From assembly GCA_036388295.1 (NCBI GenBank), contig DASVSC010000119.1, positions 1-20,974 on the forward strand: a stretch of DNA of 20,974 bases. The letters are read 5' to 3'. Origin of the DNA: RYN-431 sp036388295. GTDB lineage: Bacteria; Planctomycetota; Phycisphaerae; Tepidisphaerales; Tepidisphaeraceae. Each line of letters begins with the position of its first letter. The stretch's first letter is position 1. The notes under the pieces are model-generated. The model was not told the origin of the DNA, searched no databases, and saw only the letters and a list, made by a program, of their open reading frames with translations. This document shows, piece by piece, positions 1 through 7,101 of the stretch. A program made the position numbers and the translations under genes.

Positions 1-1
1 C

Positions 2-892
2 CTGCTCTACCTGACCAATTACCGATTCAGCTACGAAGAGCCCGTCTACATCGAGCGCGTCTTCCGGCGCTGGTTCATGGGGGCGACCCAGAAAAAGCTC
101 AATACGATCCACTGGGACCAGGCCGCCACCATGCTGGAGCGACATTTGTGGTCGCTGTCGGTCGAAGAGCAGTTCTACATCTTCTGGCCGTTCCTGATTC
201 TGCTCTGTCCGCGCGTGTTGCTGTTGCCGATGATGCTGTTGACGGTCGCCGCCGGGCCGGTCTGGCGGACCTACACCTACGAGCGCGGTTTGTTCATCCA
301 TGAATGGATGACGCCCGGCTGTCTGGACTTGCTGGGCATGGGGGCCATCCTCGCGCTGCTGAGCCTGCCGCGATACAACCTGACCCGTTGGCGCGACGGC
401 TTCGTGCAGGTGTGCGGGCTGATCGGCGTGCCGGCCTTGATCGCGTTGGTCGCGCAGCGGTGGTGGCCCACCGTGATGATCAAAGACGTGGCGACGGCCG
501 TGAGCTTTGACTGGCCCGACTACGGCAGCGCGACTTACCCAGTCACCGCCCTCGCGTCCGTCTGGCTGGTCGGCATGGCCGCCCACGGCTTCCGCGGGCC
601 GATCGGCTGGTTCCTTACCTGCGCGCCGGTGGTGTACGTCGGGCGTATCAGCTACGGGCTGTACGTGGTCCACATGCTGGTGGCCCACCTTCTGGGCGTG
701 CTGTTCCCCGACACGCTCGGCGACCACACCCGCCAATCATGGCTGCACTTCTTCGCCTCCGTATTCGCCAGCCTGGCGGTGGCGTCGCTGTCCTGGTTCC
801 TGCTCGAAGCGCCGATCAACAGGCTGAAGCGCTATTTCGAATACGACCGCACCGACGCTACTAAATCCGCCACGCCCGCCGCGGCCGCCTGA
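2..892 (+). CDS. Acyltransferase 3 family membrane protein (OafA/YrhL-like), 5' truncated by window edge
   Basis: The reading frame is open from base 2, so the gene starts outside the window; an internal ATG at 77 is not the real start. Just upstream of that ATG the frame reads LLYLTNY, and then HLWSLSVEEQFYIFWP. Both are hallmark stretches of the acyltransferase 3 family, integral membrane O-acyltransferases that modify surface polysaccharides, lipids or antibiotics. The rest is a run of hydrophobic segments (for example LILLCPRVLLLPMMLLTVAA, and a stretch around WFLTCAPVVYVGRISYGLYVVHML), consistent with about seven remaining membrane helices. The C-terminus is a short Ala-rich cytosolic tail. 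The acyl acceptor cannot be told. The catalytic His usually lies in the missing N-terminal part. The 3' end overlaps the convergent cobA-hemD gene by 61 bp. Confidence 0.88.
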   Translation: MLYLTNYRFSYEEPVYIERVFRRWFMGATQKKLNTIHWDQAATMLERHLWSLSVEEQFYIFWPFLILLCPRVLLLPMMLLTVAAGPVWRTYTYERGLFIHEWMTPGCLDLLGMGAILALLSLPRYNLTRWRDGFVQVCGLIGVPALIALVAQRWWPTVMIKDVATAVSFDWPDYGSATYPVTALASVWLVGMAAHGFRGPIGWFLTCAPVVYVGRISYGLYVVHMLVAHLLGVLFPDTLGDHTRQSWLHFFASVFASLAVASLSWFLLEAPINRLKRYFEYDRTDATKSATPAAAA

Positions 893-2499
893 ACGGTGAC
901 GGGCAGATTCAACGCGCGCAGCGCGTCGCTCGTCACCGGCCCGATGCTGGCCGTCTTCACGTTCGCTAACTTCGCCGCGTAACCCGGCCCGAGCAGGGCG
1001 GCGAAGTTCCTGGCCGTGCTGCTGCTGGTGAACGTCACCCAGTCGACCCGCCCGGCTTCGACGGCTTCTATAATGTCCGGCGGCAATGCCGTCGCCGCCT
1101 GCGTTTCGTACACGGCAATATCTTCGACGCCCGCCGCGCCGGCCGCGCGAAGTTTGTCGACCAATACCGCGCGCGCGATGTCCGCCCGCAGCAACACGAA
1201 CCGCCGCCCCCGTACGGCGTCGCGCGCGATCAGTTCGTCCGCCAGCCCCTCGGCCACAAATGTTTGGGGGATGACGTCCGGCTCGATCGCCAGCGTGTCG
1301 CGCACCGCGTCCGCCGTCGCGTCACCGATGACGGCTATCTGAACGCCAGCGAACAGCCGCGCGTCGAGGCCGATGGCCTTCATCCGCTCACGCGTCGCGC
1401 GGACGCCGTTCGCACTGGTAAAGATCACGCACGTGTCGAACGGCATGCGGGTTCCCTCTCCCGGCATGCCCGGGAGAGGGTCTGCCGAACGGCTCGCATC
1501 CTGATGATTGGCGGACCCTCTCCCCAGCCCTGTCCCGGCGTGCCGCGAGAGGGAGCGAAGCGCGGCGTCCACTGGCGTTGTCGGGGCCGCCACCGTTTCG
1601 ATTGTTGGTGCTTCCAGCACGTTCGCGCCGAGCGCCTCCAATTGATCCGACAGCGCACTCGCCTGGTCGCGCGTGCGGGTCACGACGATCGTCTGGCCGA
1701 ACAGTGGGCGGCTTTCGAACCAGTTCAGGCTGTCGCGCATCGTCACGACGCGGCCGACGATCGTAATGGCCGGCGAACTGATGCCGGCCGCCTTTACTGC
1801 ATCCGCGATCGTTGCGATCGTCGCCACGCACGTCCGCTGCTTCGGCGTCGTGCCCCACTGAATGGTCGCGGCGGGCGTCTCGGGCGGCAGGCCCGCGGCG
1901 ATCAGGTTCGCACTAATGCGCGGCAGCGCCTTCACGCCCATGTAGAACGCCACGCACGGCAGCCGCGCAACCGCGTTCCAATCGACGTCGCTGCTGCCGC
2001 TGGCTTTGTCGCGTGTTTTGGCTTCGTCGTCTCGATAGGCCTCTTCTTTTTCATGGCCGGTGATGAGGGTGAAGCTGCTGTTGAAATCGCGATGCGTGAC
2101 GGGAATGCCCGCGTACGCCGGCGCGGCGATGGCGGCCGTGACGCCGGGCACGATGATGAAATCAATGCCCGCCGCCCGCAGCACCTCAGCCTCTTCCCCG
2201 CCGCGGCCGAAGACGAACGGGTCGCCCCCTTTCAGGCGCACCACCCGCCGGCCGAGCCTGGCCTGTTCCATTAGCAGGGCGTTGATCTGGTCCTGCGTCA
2301 TCGAATGCCGGGCAGCCAATTTGCCGACGTAGATGTGTTCGGCACGCGGGGCATGGCGCAGCAGGCGCGGCGAAGAGAGCGCATCGTAAACGACGACGTT
2401 CGCGTGCGCCAGCAGGCGGCTGCCGCGCAGGGTAATCAGGCCGGGGTCGCCGGGGCCGGCACCGACAAGGGCCACTGTGCCGGGAGGGAAATCGTCCAT
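832..2499 (-). CDS. cobA-hemD: Fused uroporphyrinogen-III C-methyltransferase / uroporphyrinogen-III synthase (CobA-HemD)
   Basis: A 555-residue bifunctional tetrapyrrole enzyme. Residues 1-250 are the SAM-dependent methyltransferase that makes precorrin-2 (siroheme/B12 branch): GAGPGDPG at 13-20, GGDPFVFGRGGEE at 91-103, and VPGVTAAIAAPAYAGIPVTH around 118-136. Residues from about 266 on are uroporphyrinogen-III synthase, which closes the ring: IVVTRTRDQ, VIFTSANGVRAT near 358-369, and WVTFTSSSTARNF. Gene fusions of this kind are known in several phyla. I chose ATG 2499 because the methyltransferase fold starts right after it; the frame stays open to 2673, but that extension is basic low-complexity sequence overlapping the divergent gene. 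Residues about 316-349 are encoded by a palindromic repeat (1454-1553) inserted in frame, lengthening the loop between two HemD beta strands. The 3' end overlaps the acyltransferase gene by 61 bp. Confidence 0.93.
   Translation of the reverse strand: MDDFPPGTVALVGAGPGDPGLITLRGSRLLAHANVVVYDALSSPRLLRHAPRAEHIYVGKLAARHSMTQDQINALLMEQARLGRRVVRLKGGDPFVFGRGGEEAEVLRAAGIDFIIVPGVTAAIAAPAYAGIPVTHRDFNSSFTLITGHEKEEAYRDDEAKTRDKASGSSDVDWNAVARLPCVAFYMGVKALPRISANLIAAGLPPETPAATIQWGTTPKQRTCVATIATIADAVKAAGISSPAITIVGRVVTMRDSLNWFESRPLFGQTIVVTRTRDQASALSDQLEALGANVLEAPTIETVAAPTTPVDAALRSLSRHAGTGLGRGSANHQDASRSADPLPGMPGEGTRMPFDTCVIFTSANGVRATRERMKAIGLDARLFAGVQIAVIGDATADAVRDTLAIEPDVIPQTFVAEGLADELIARDAVRGRRFVLLRADIARAVLVDKLRAAGAAGVEDIAVYETQAATALPPDIIEAVEAGRVDWVTFTSSSTARNFAALLGPGYAAKLANVKTASIGPVTSDALRALNLPVTVQAAAAGVADLVASVRSYSK
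1454..1553. repeat. REPIN-like palindromic repeat inserted in frame in the HemD coding region
   Basis: First hairpin: CCCTCTCCCGG (1454-1464), a 5-nt loop CATGC, then CCGGGAGAGGG (1470-1480), a perfect 11-bp stem. A second, decayed copy lies in opposite orientation at 1515-1553 (ACCCTCTCCCC ... CGCGAGAGGG). The inner ends mirror each other (GAGAGGGTCTGCC at 1474-1486 against GGCGGACCCTCTC at 1511-1523). Two palindromes facing each other about 30 bp apart is the layout of REP doublets (REPINs/BIMEs). The insert has no stop in the hemD frame and contributes about 34 residues rich in Gly, Pro, Arg and Ser. Confidence 0.72.
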
Positions 2500-2555
2500 C
2501 GTGTCCGTGAAGGTAACGGCTGATCGTAATCCGTTCACGCGGCGGGCTATGATCG

Positions 2556-2948
2556 ATGATGCGATACCCCGTGCCGAACGCGTTGCTCCTGGGGGTTCTG
2601 GGACTCTTGGCCGTCGGGGCGCTGCTGCCGTCGCGTGCGGACGTGCCGGCGACACGGTCGGCGGATGCCTCAACAGTGACTGGGTTTATCGATGATTTTC
2701 TGGCCGGGCGCGACGCGCCGCTGCTTGAGCACGCGTCGCCGCAATTGAAAACCGCGCTGGAGCAAACCTCGCTGGCGGACGTGCGGGCCAAAACGGTCGG
2801 GGCGAATGGCCGACCTGTCGGCGGTGCGGACAAAGTGTATATCTCGGCCAGCCGCCGAGTGGTCGGGCCGGACGGGAAGACGTACGAGATCACCGCCACC
2901 ATGGCCGACGGTCAGTTGGCGGGATTTTTCGTGCGGAGCGTGAAGTAG
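2556..2948 (+). CDS. Small exported protein of unknown function
   Basis: A 130-residue protein starting with two ATG codons (2556 and 2559). Residues 1-29 form a Sec signal peptide: short polar head, hydrophobic core NALLLGVLGLLAVGALL, then a likely cleavage site after SRA. The mature part of about 100 residues has an N-terminal helix-like half (TGFIDDFLAGRDAPLLEHASPQ) and a C-terminal beta-like half (YISASRRVVGPDGKTYEIT). I do not recognise the family; the size and shape resemble small periplasmic proteins. It is divergent from cobA-hemD with a 56-bp gap. TATGAT at 2548-2553 lies exactly 5 nt before the second ATG, so that codon could be the start of a leaderless message; no Shine-Dalgarno sequence is seen. 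Confidence 0.7.
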   Translation: MMRYPVPNALLLGVLGLLAVGALLPSRADVPATRSADASTVTGFIDDFLAGRDAPLLEHASPQLKTALEQTSLADVRAKTVGANGRPVGGADKVYISASRRVVGPDGKTYEITATMADGQLAGFFVRSVK

Positions 2949-3002
2949 TCGCCGGCCATACAAAGCCTTACAGCAGAGGTTTCGTAGCCGAACTTCCGTG
3001 TA

Positions 3003-3638
3003 TCAGCGTTCGTCCACCCACTGCTTGCGGATCATGATCAGTTGATCCCAGTCTTCGCTGCTGAACCAAAGCGGGCAGACGAGGTCTCGGCCGATCAGGC
3101 GCTGGAAAAAGTATTCGACGTCAGGCGTGATCTTTTCCTTCAACTGTCCCATCGCCAGCCGGCGGGCCCAGCTTTCGTCCTCCGCCAGCGCCAACTTCAG
3201 CGCCTCGCGGCCGCAGTGTTCGCGGACGATGTCGGAGAGGTCGTGGTAGAACTTCCAGCACGAATCGTCCGAGAAGTCCGGCGGATGGCAGTGCCGGCTG
3301 ATCGCGTGGCGGAAGTATCGCAAACGCTGGTCCCAACTCAGCGTCACGTCCAACGCCAATGTCACGTACTGGCCGACCTTGGCGGCCTCACGGGCGTGGG
3401 AATTGCCGCGGTGTTCGGCGGATTTGGCCAGCCGGGCGTAGTACGACTCGGGGTGACCGATCTCGGGCATGGCCGGGAAATTCTGCAACATCGCCACGTC
3501 GGCCTCCTCGGTCTGCGGCCCGGACGAGATGTGGGTGGCCGCCACTCCGAAGTGTAGCGAATTGTCGCACCCCAGCACAATACGATTCTTCGGCCCGCCG
3601 CTGCTTCTCCGCGTTCGGGACGTGTCGCTGGTCCGCAT
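3003..3638 (-). CDS. Conserved-looking hypothetical protein
   Basis: A protein of about 211 residues, unrecognised. It is soluble with no signal peptide or membrane segment. It is rich in aromatic and charged residues, especially in the C-terminal half (YFRHAISRHCHPPDFSDD, DVEYFFQRLIGRDL, EDWDQLIMIRKQWVDER), which looks like a compact helical domain. Several His, Cys and Asp residues in the middle could bind a metal, but no known motif is complete. The start is uncertain. ATG 3638 lies 28 bp from the divergent hldE start; the longer frame to 3737 would run into hldE. GTG 3578 (VLGCDNSLHFGV) and ATG 3491 are alternatives. Convergent with the exported protein upstream, leaving 54 bp between their stops. 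Confidence 0.6.
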   Translation of the reverse strand: MRTSDTSRTRRSSGGPKNRIVLGCDNSLHFGVAATHISSGPQTEEADVAMLQNFPAMPEIGHPESYYARLAKSAEHRGNSHAREAAKVGQYVTLALDVTLSWDQRLRYFRHAISRHCHPPDFSDDSCWKFYHDLSDIVREHCGREALKLALAEDESWARRLAMGQLKEKITPDVEYFFQRLIGRDLVCPLWFSSEDWDQLIMIRKQWVDER

Positions 3639-3666
3639 GGGGCGGTCGCGTGTATTCTGATCGGCT

Positions 3667-5157
3667 ATGGCCGCTCGCTTAGTCGATTTAGTTAGCCGCT
3701 TCGGCAGTCCCCGCGTGGTGCTGGCCGGGGATTTCATGCTCGACCGTTATCTGTTCGGCTCGACCGACCGCGTCTCGCCCGAAGCGCCGATCCCGGTGCT
3801 GCGTTTCAAGCGCGAGGAAAGCCGCCTCGGCGGGGCGGGATTCGTGCTGGCGGGCCTGGCGACGCTGGGGGCGAGCGTGGCCGCGCTGGGCGTCTGCGGC
3901 GACGATTCCAGCGGTAAGGCGATGTGCCACAAAATCGCCGGTTACGGGGCCAACACCAGCGGCCTGATCACGACGGGCAGGCCGACGGTGGAGAAAGTGC
4001 GGCTGCTGGGCTCCAGCGAAGACCGCACGGCCCAGCAGATGATCCGTCTGGACATCGAAGAAACCGGCCCGATCGATTCTGAAACTGAAGATCGCTTGTT
4101 TCACGCCGCCGAACACGCGTTCGACGATGCCGACCTTGTTTGTATCGAAGATTATAACAAGGGCGTCCTGACCGAATCGTTCACGCAGCGCCTGATCGCG
4201 ATGGCCAAGTCGCGCGGCCTGCGCGTCCTGGTCGACCCGGCCCGGCTGAACGACTATTCGAAATACCGCGGCGCAACCCTGATCAAGATGAACCGCCCCG
4301 AGGCCGAAAAGGCCAGCGGCCTGCCCGTGCGGGACGCCGAGACGGCCAAGGCGGCCGCCGAGAAGCTGCTGGACGTGCTGGATTTACAGGCCGTGGTCAT
4401 CACGATGAATGACAAGGGCAGCTACCTCGCCACGCGCGACGGCCGCTCCGAACTGCTGGCGAGTCGCCCGCGCCAAGTGGCCGACGCGACCGGCGCCGGC
4501 GACATGGTGCTGACCGCCCTGGCGATGGCCAGCGCCGCCGGGGCCGACTGGCACGAGGCCGTCGAACTAGCCAACGTTGTCGGCGGCCTGGAAGTGGAAA
4601 AGCTCGGCTGCGTGCCGATCACGCGCGACGAAATCATCAACGACATCTTCTCCGAACAACGCAATGCCGGCGGCAAAGAGCGCGACGCCGATTCGCTCAT
4701 CGCCGAGTTGGCCGTCCACCGCCGCGCCGGTCGCCGCATCGTCTTTACGAACGGCTGCTTCGACCTGATCCACCTCGGCCACGTCAAATATTTTCAGTTC
4801 GCCAAGGCCCAGGGCGACGTGCTGGTGGTCGGCGTGAACACCGACGACAGCATCAGCCGTCTGAAGGGCCCGAAGCGCCCGGTGGTGAACGAACACGACC
4901 GCGTTGGCGTGCTCGAAGAACTGGAAAGCATCGATTACCTGATCCGCTTCGACACCGACACGCCGCTGGATCTGATCAAAACCGTTAGCCCCGACGTGCT
5001 GGTGAAAGGGGCCGATTATGCGAAGGAGCAGGTCGTCGGCTGGGACTACGTCGAAAGCCTCGGCGGCCATGTCGCCCTGGCCCCACTCATCGACGGCCGC
5101 AGCACCAGCAGTGTGATCCGGCGAATTCTGGACGCGTACGGGAATGGGGAGGGGTAA
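3667..5157 (+). CDS. hldE: Bifunctional heptose-7-phosphate kinase / heptose-1-phosphate adenylyltransferase HldE (RfaE)
   Basis: A 496-residue enzyme with two domains, making ADP-heptose for the LPS inner core. Residues 1 to about 325 are a PfkB-type sugar kinase: AGDFMLDRYLFGSTDRVSPEAP near the N-terminus, IEDYNKGVL in the middle, and the signature DATGAGD at 273-279, with D279 the catalytic base. Residues from about 350 are a nucleotidyltransferase: FTNGCFDLIHLGHVKYF containing the HxGH motif at 369-372, then LKGPKRPVV and RSTSSVIRRI near the end. Length and domain order match enterobacterial HldE (about 477 residues). The stretch GGAGFVLAGL occupies the place where the family normally has GGAANVA, a small change near the sugar pocket. 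TATTCT at 3652-3657 is a possible -10 box. The stop codon lies at the edge of an inverted repeat. Confidence 0.95.
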   Translation: MAARLVDLVSRFGSPRVVLAGDFMLDRYLFGSTDRVSPEAPIPVLRFKREESRLGGAGFVLAGLATLGASVAALGVCGDDSSGKAMCHKIAGYGANTSGLITTGRPTVEKVRLLGSSEDRTAQQMIRLDIEETGPIDSETEDRLFHAAEHAFDDADLVCIEDYNKGVLTESFTQRLIAMAKSRGLRVLVDPARLNDYSKYRGATLIKMNRPEAEKASGLPVRDAETAKAAAEKLLDVLDLQAVVITMNDKGSYLATRDGRSELLASRPRQVADATGAGDMVLTALAMASAAGADWHEAVELANVVGGLEVEKLGCVPITRDEIINDIFSEQRNAGGKERDADSLIAELAVHRRAGRRIVFTNGCFDLIHLGHVKYFQFAKAQGDVLVVGVNTDDSISRLKGPKRPVVNEHDRVGVLEELESIDYLIRFDTDTPLDLIKTVSPDVLVKGADYAKEQVVGWDYVESLGGHVALAPLIDGRSTSSVIRRILDAYGNGEG

Positions 5158-5235
5158 GGGGTGAGGCGTAAGGGCAGAAAGACAGGGCCCTTTGCTTCTG
5201 TTTTTGTCTTTCCTTGCCTTACGCCTCTCCCCTTA
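5155..5235. repeat. Imperfect inverted repeat between convergent genes
   Basis: Left arm 5155-5183 begins with the hldE stop codon (TAAGGGGTGAGGCGTAAGGG and following bases). Right arm 5206-5235 ends CTTACGCCTCTCCCCTTA. The arms pair over about 29 bp with two mismatches and a small bulge, leaving a 22-nt loop that includes TTTTT at 5201-5205. It fills the gap between the hldE stop and the stop of the convergent gene at 5245, so it could serve as a bidirectional terminator as well as being a dispersed repeat. Confidence 0.65.
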
Positions 5236-5244
5236 CGCCTCAAT

Positions 5245-5739
5245 TCAGTCGCCCGGCAGCACCAGCATTGGGACGCCGTTGTCGCCGGCGGGGCATTTGA
5301 CGTCGAGAATGGCTTCGCCCGCTTCGCTGCCGCGTTTGACCCAGTCGCTTTCGCCGGGCCGCTTCACCTGGGCACCGTCGGCCAGGATGAAGTCGCGGTC
5401 GACCAAGCCGTGCTTCCTCGCGTCTTCGCTAGTGAGCTTGGCCAGCGTTTCGGACGTGTAGCGCTCCAGGTAGGCGACGAACGGCTTGCCGCCCTCGCAA
5501 GCGTACACGTACGCCCGCACGGCTGGCTTGCCCTCGACGTCGAAGGGGGGCAGTCGGTCGGCTTCATGGGGGAAAGTGGTCTGGCCGTCGTCGGTCGTGA
5601 AATAAAGCCGCGTCCCGCCGCCCGCCGGTCGGGGCCGCAATAGGTCGAAGGCGATGAACGCCAACGCGACGACGATTACGCCGACGGTCAGCGCGTTCGT
5701 CACGGCCGGCCGATTGGCGAGCGATTGTTCCAGGCCCAC
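5245..5739 (-). CDS. Single-pass membrane protein with extracytoplasmic domain, unknown function
   Basis: About 164 residues from a GTG start. A short cytosolic head (VGLEQSLANRPAVTN) is followed by one hydrophobic helix (ALTVGVIVVALAFIAFDLL), then a soluble domain of about 125 residues beginning RLYFTTDDGQTTF and PPFDVEGKPAVRAYVYAC, and ending CPAGDNGVPMLVLPGD. I recall similar short TM-plus-domain proteins with a DDGxTxF ... KPAVRAYVF pattern in planctomycetes, without known function. The frame stays open to an ATG at 5865, giving an extra 42 residues with a CxxCxxCG stretch. I prefer the GTG because it puts the helix close to the N-terminus and because the extension reads as Arg/Gly-rich filler, but the longer form cannot be excluded. 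Convergent with hldE. Confidence 0.7.
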   Translation of the reverse strand: MGLEQSLANRPAVTNALTVGVIVVALAFIAFDLLRPRPAGGGTRLYFTTDDGQTTFPHEADRLPPFDVEGKPAVRAYVYACEGGKPFVAYLERYTSETLAKLTSEDARKHGLVDRDFILADGAQVKRPGESDWVKRGSEAGEAILDVKCPAGDNGVPMLVLPGD

Positions 5740-5937
5740 ACCGTCTCCCGTCGCACAGGGCGTTCGTCCACCGCGGCCGACACAGCCGCGCGGCGGATTA
5801 TGGGTCCCCCGCGCCGCGACGACAAGGCCGCACAAGCGGCACACGCCGCAGACTTTGGCCCGCATGCCCCGTTATGGGACGCATCGCTGTCGCGGAAAGA
5901 TTAAAGTATTGGTCGCGTTCCGCCGGCGTGTCATGGT

Positions 5938-6141
5938 GTGGGCGTGACGTATCTCGCCGCCATTGTCGCCGGTCTGCTCGCCCAAGCCCCTGCCGTCGCA
6001 CCGGACGCGACTGCCCCGACGCCGATCCACGCGTCCGACGCCCTCGCCGCCTTTCGGCCGCTGGAAGTGCGCCTCCGCAAACTCCACCTCGTCCGCCCGG
6101 ACCTGCTGCAGTTCCCTATTCCGTACGATGTGGTTTGCTGA
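5938..6141 (+). CDS. Small exported protein with conserved-looking C-terminal tail ending in Cys
   Basis: A 67-residue frame starting at GTG 5938. Residues 1-20 (GVTYLAAIVAGLLAQAPAVA) look like a signal peptide. After a Pro/Ala linker the tail reads FRPLEVRLRKLHLVRPDLLQ and ends FPIPYDVVC. I recall tails of the type KLHLVRPDLI..PI.Y.V.C on small exported planctomycete proteins, so I think this is a real gene although it is short and lacks a clear ribosome binding site. The terminal Cys is unusual for an exported protein. The function is unknown. It stands alone, divergent from the single-pass membrane protein at 5245-5739. Confidence 0.6.
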   Translation: MGVTYLAAIVAGLLAQAPAVAPDATAPTPIHASDALAAFRPLEVRLRKLHLVRPDLLQFPIPYDVVC

Positions 6142-6336
6142 TCGGCTAGTGCGCTTTGCCAAAAATTAAACACGAAGAGGGCACGAAGAGCTGCTTATCG
6201 CTCATTTGTCGCCGCCGGCCGGCTTGAGAGCGGCCAAAGCAGCAGTTTGATTCTGCCTCAATCTTCTTTTAGCGATGGGCTTGCTGCATGCGGCGTAGCT
6301 GAATCCGCCGAGTTGTGCTTCGTGCTTAAAATCCGT
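6142..6336. other. Non-coding stretch, AT-richer than surroundings, with small repeats
   Basis: No credible gene. It contains the direct repeat CACGAAGAG at 6171-6179 and 6182-6190. An inverted, imperfect counterpart lies at the other end (CTTCGTGCTTAA, about 6317-6328). The lower GC and mirrored ends suggest a decayed mobile or repeat element of about 165 bp, but the arms match only about 12 of 16 bases. Confidence 0.35.
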
Positions 6337-7071
6337 TTACCAAAAAAACCACTCATCGCGTCCGAACCCGTACCACGCGATCAGCACATACGCCCCGAGC
6401 AGGAAGTTGGTCGTCGCGTGGGCCACGATGCAGGCGCCGATGGACTTCGTTTTCCACAGCAACCATCCGACGAGCAAGGCCCAGACGATGGCGGTGAGCC
6501 ATTGCGGGTGGACGACCGCGAAGGCAAGCGGTACGCCCCAGAAGGCGGTTTTGTCGTACTCGCCGACGTGCTGCAGGCGGTAGTCGTTCGGGCTGGCGAT
6601 TGTCCGCCAGAGGTAGTCACGCCAGAACAGTTCTTCCATCACTGGCACGACCAGGCTTGCCCCCGCCCAGCGCACGGCAATGAAGCCCCACATCGCGGCG
6701 GCCGATTCGAAGTGCTCGTAGGGCCGAAACGCTTCAGCGCGAATGTCCGCCGTCATGCGGGTCCAACTCATCCACGGCACGCTCATGAACAGCTTTTCCA
6801 TGCCGACCCACTGAACCAGCCCGACGACGCCCACCGCAAAGCCGAGGCCGAGGTGGGTCCAGCGGACGCGCGTGTAAGAACGCCACAGCGCTAACAGCAG
6901 ACCAGCGACGATCAGCGTCTTAAGGACATAGGTGAACGGGTAGAAGTCCTTCCACTGGCCGCCCGCGAACGTAAAGGCCATGAACACGCCCATCGGGAGC
7001 AGGTACGCGAACTCCGCGCGGCGTTCGTCCGAAGGCACATGCGGCTGGTATTCGATCACCGGCGAGGGCAT
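6337..7071 (-). CDS. CPBP-family intramembrane protease (CAAX prenyl protease-related, exosortase-associated type)
   Basis: A 244-residue integral membrane protein with about seven hydrophobic segments. The CPBP glutamic protease motifs are all present: PVMEELFWRDYLWR with the Glu pair at 146-147 and Arg 151, FAVVHP with His 188, and CIVAHATTNFLLG with His 218 and Asn 222. These residues activate water for peptide cleavage within the membrane. The size, the MEELFWR form of motif 1 and the short aromatic C-terminus (DEWFFW) fit the 'CAAX prenyl protease-related' subfamily that accompanies exosortase/PEP-CTERM protein sorting in Gram-negative bacteria (subfamily assigned from memory). No exosortase gene is in the window. 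It lies 30 bp downstream of lipB on the same strand, so co-transcription is possible. Confidence 0.87.
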   Translation of the reverse strand: MPSPVIEYQPHVPSDERRAEFAYLLPMGVFMAFTFAGGQWKDFYPFTYVLKTLIVAGLLLALWRSYTRVRWTHLGLGFAVGVVGLVQWVGMEKLFMSVPWMSWTRMTADIRAEAFRPYEHFESAAAMWGFIAVRWAGASLVVPVMEELFWRDYLWRTIASPNDYRLQHVGEYDKTAFWGVPLAFAVVHPQWLTAIVWALLVGWLLWKTKSIGACIVAHATTNFLLGAYVLIAWYGFGRDEWFFW

Positions 7072-7101
7072 ACCCTTATCTTCGGCCGTTAGGGGCAGAA
7101 C

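Noticed and set aside
1454..1553. Possibility that the palindromes inside hemD are a CRISPR fragment
   Set aside because: Only two diverged inverted units, no direct repeats with regular spacers and no cas genes.
1264..2274. Plus-strand open frame of 336 codons over cobA-hemD
   Set aside because: No recognisable motif; it lies opposite clear CobA and HemD motifs and is Arg/His-rich filler.
6247..6894. Plus-strand open frame of 215 codons over the CPBP protease
   Set aside because: The opposite strand carries all catalytic motifs of a CPBP protease; this frame is His/Pro/Arg-rich without a domain.
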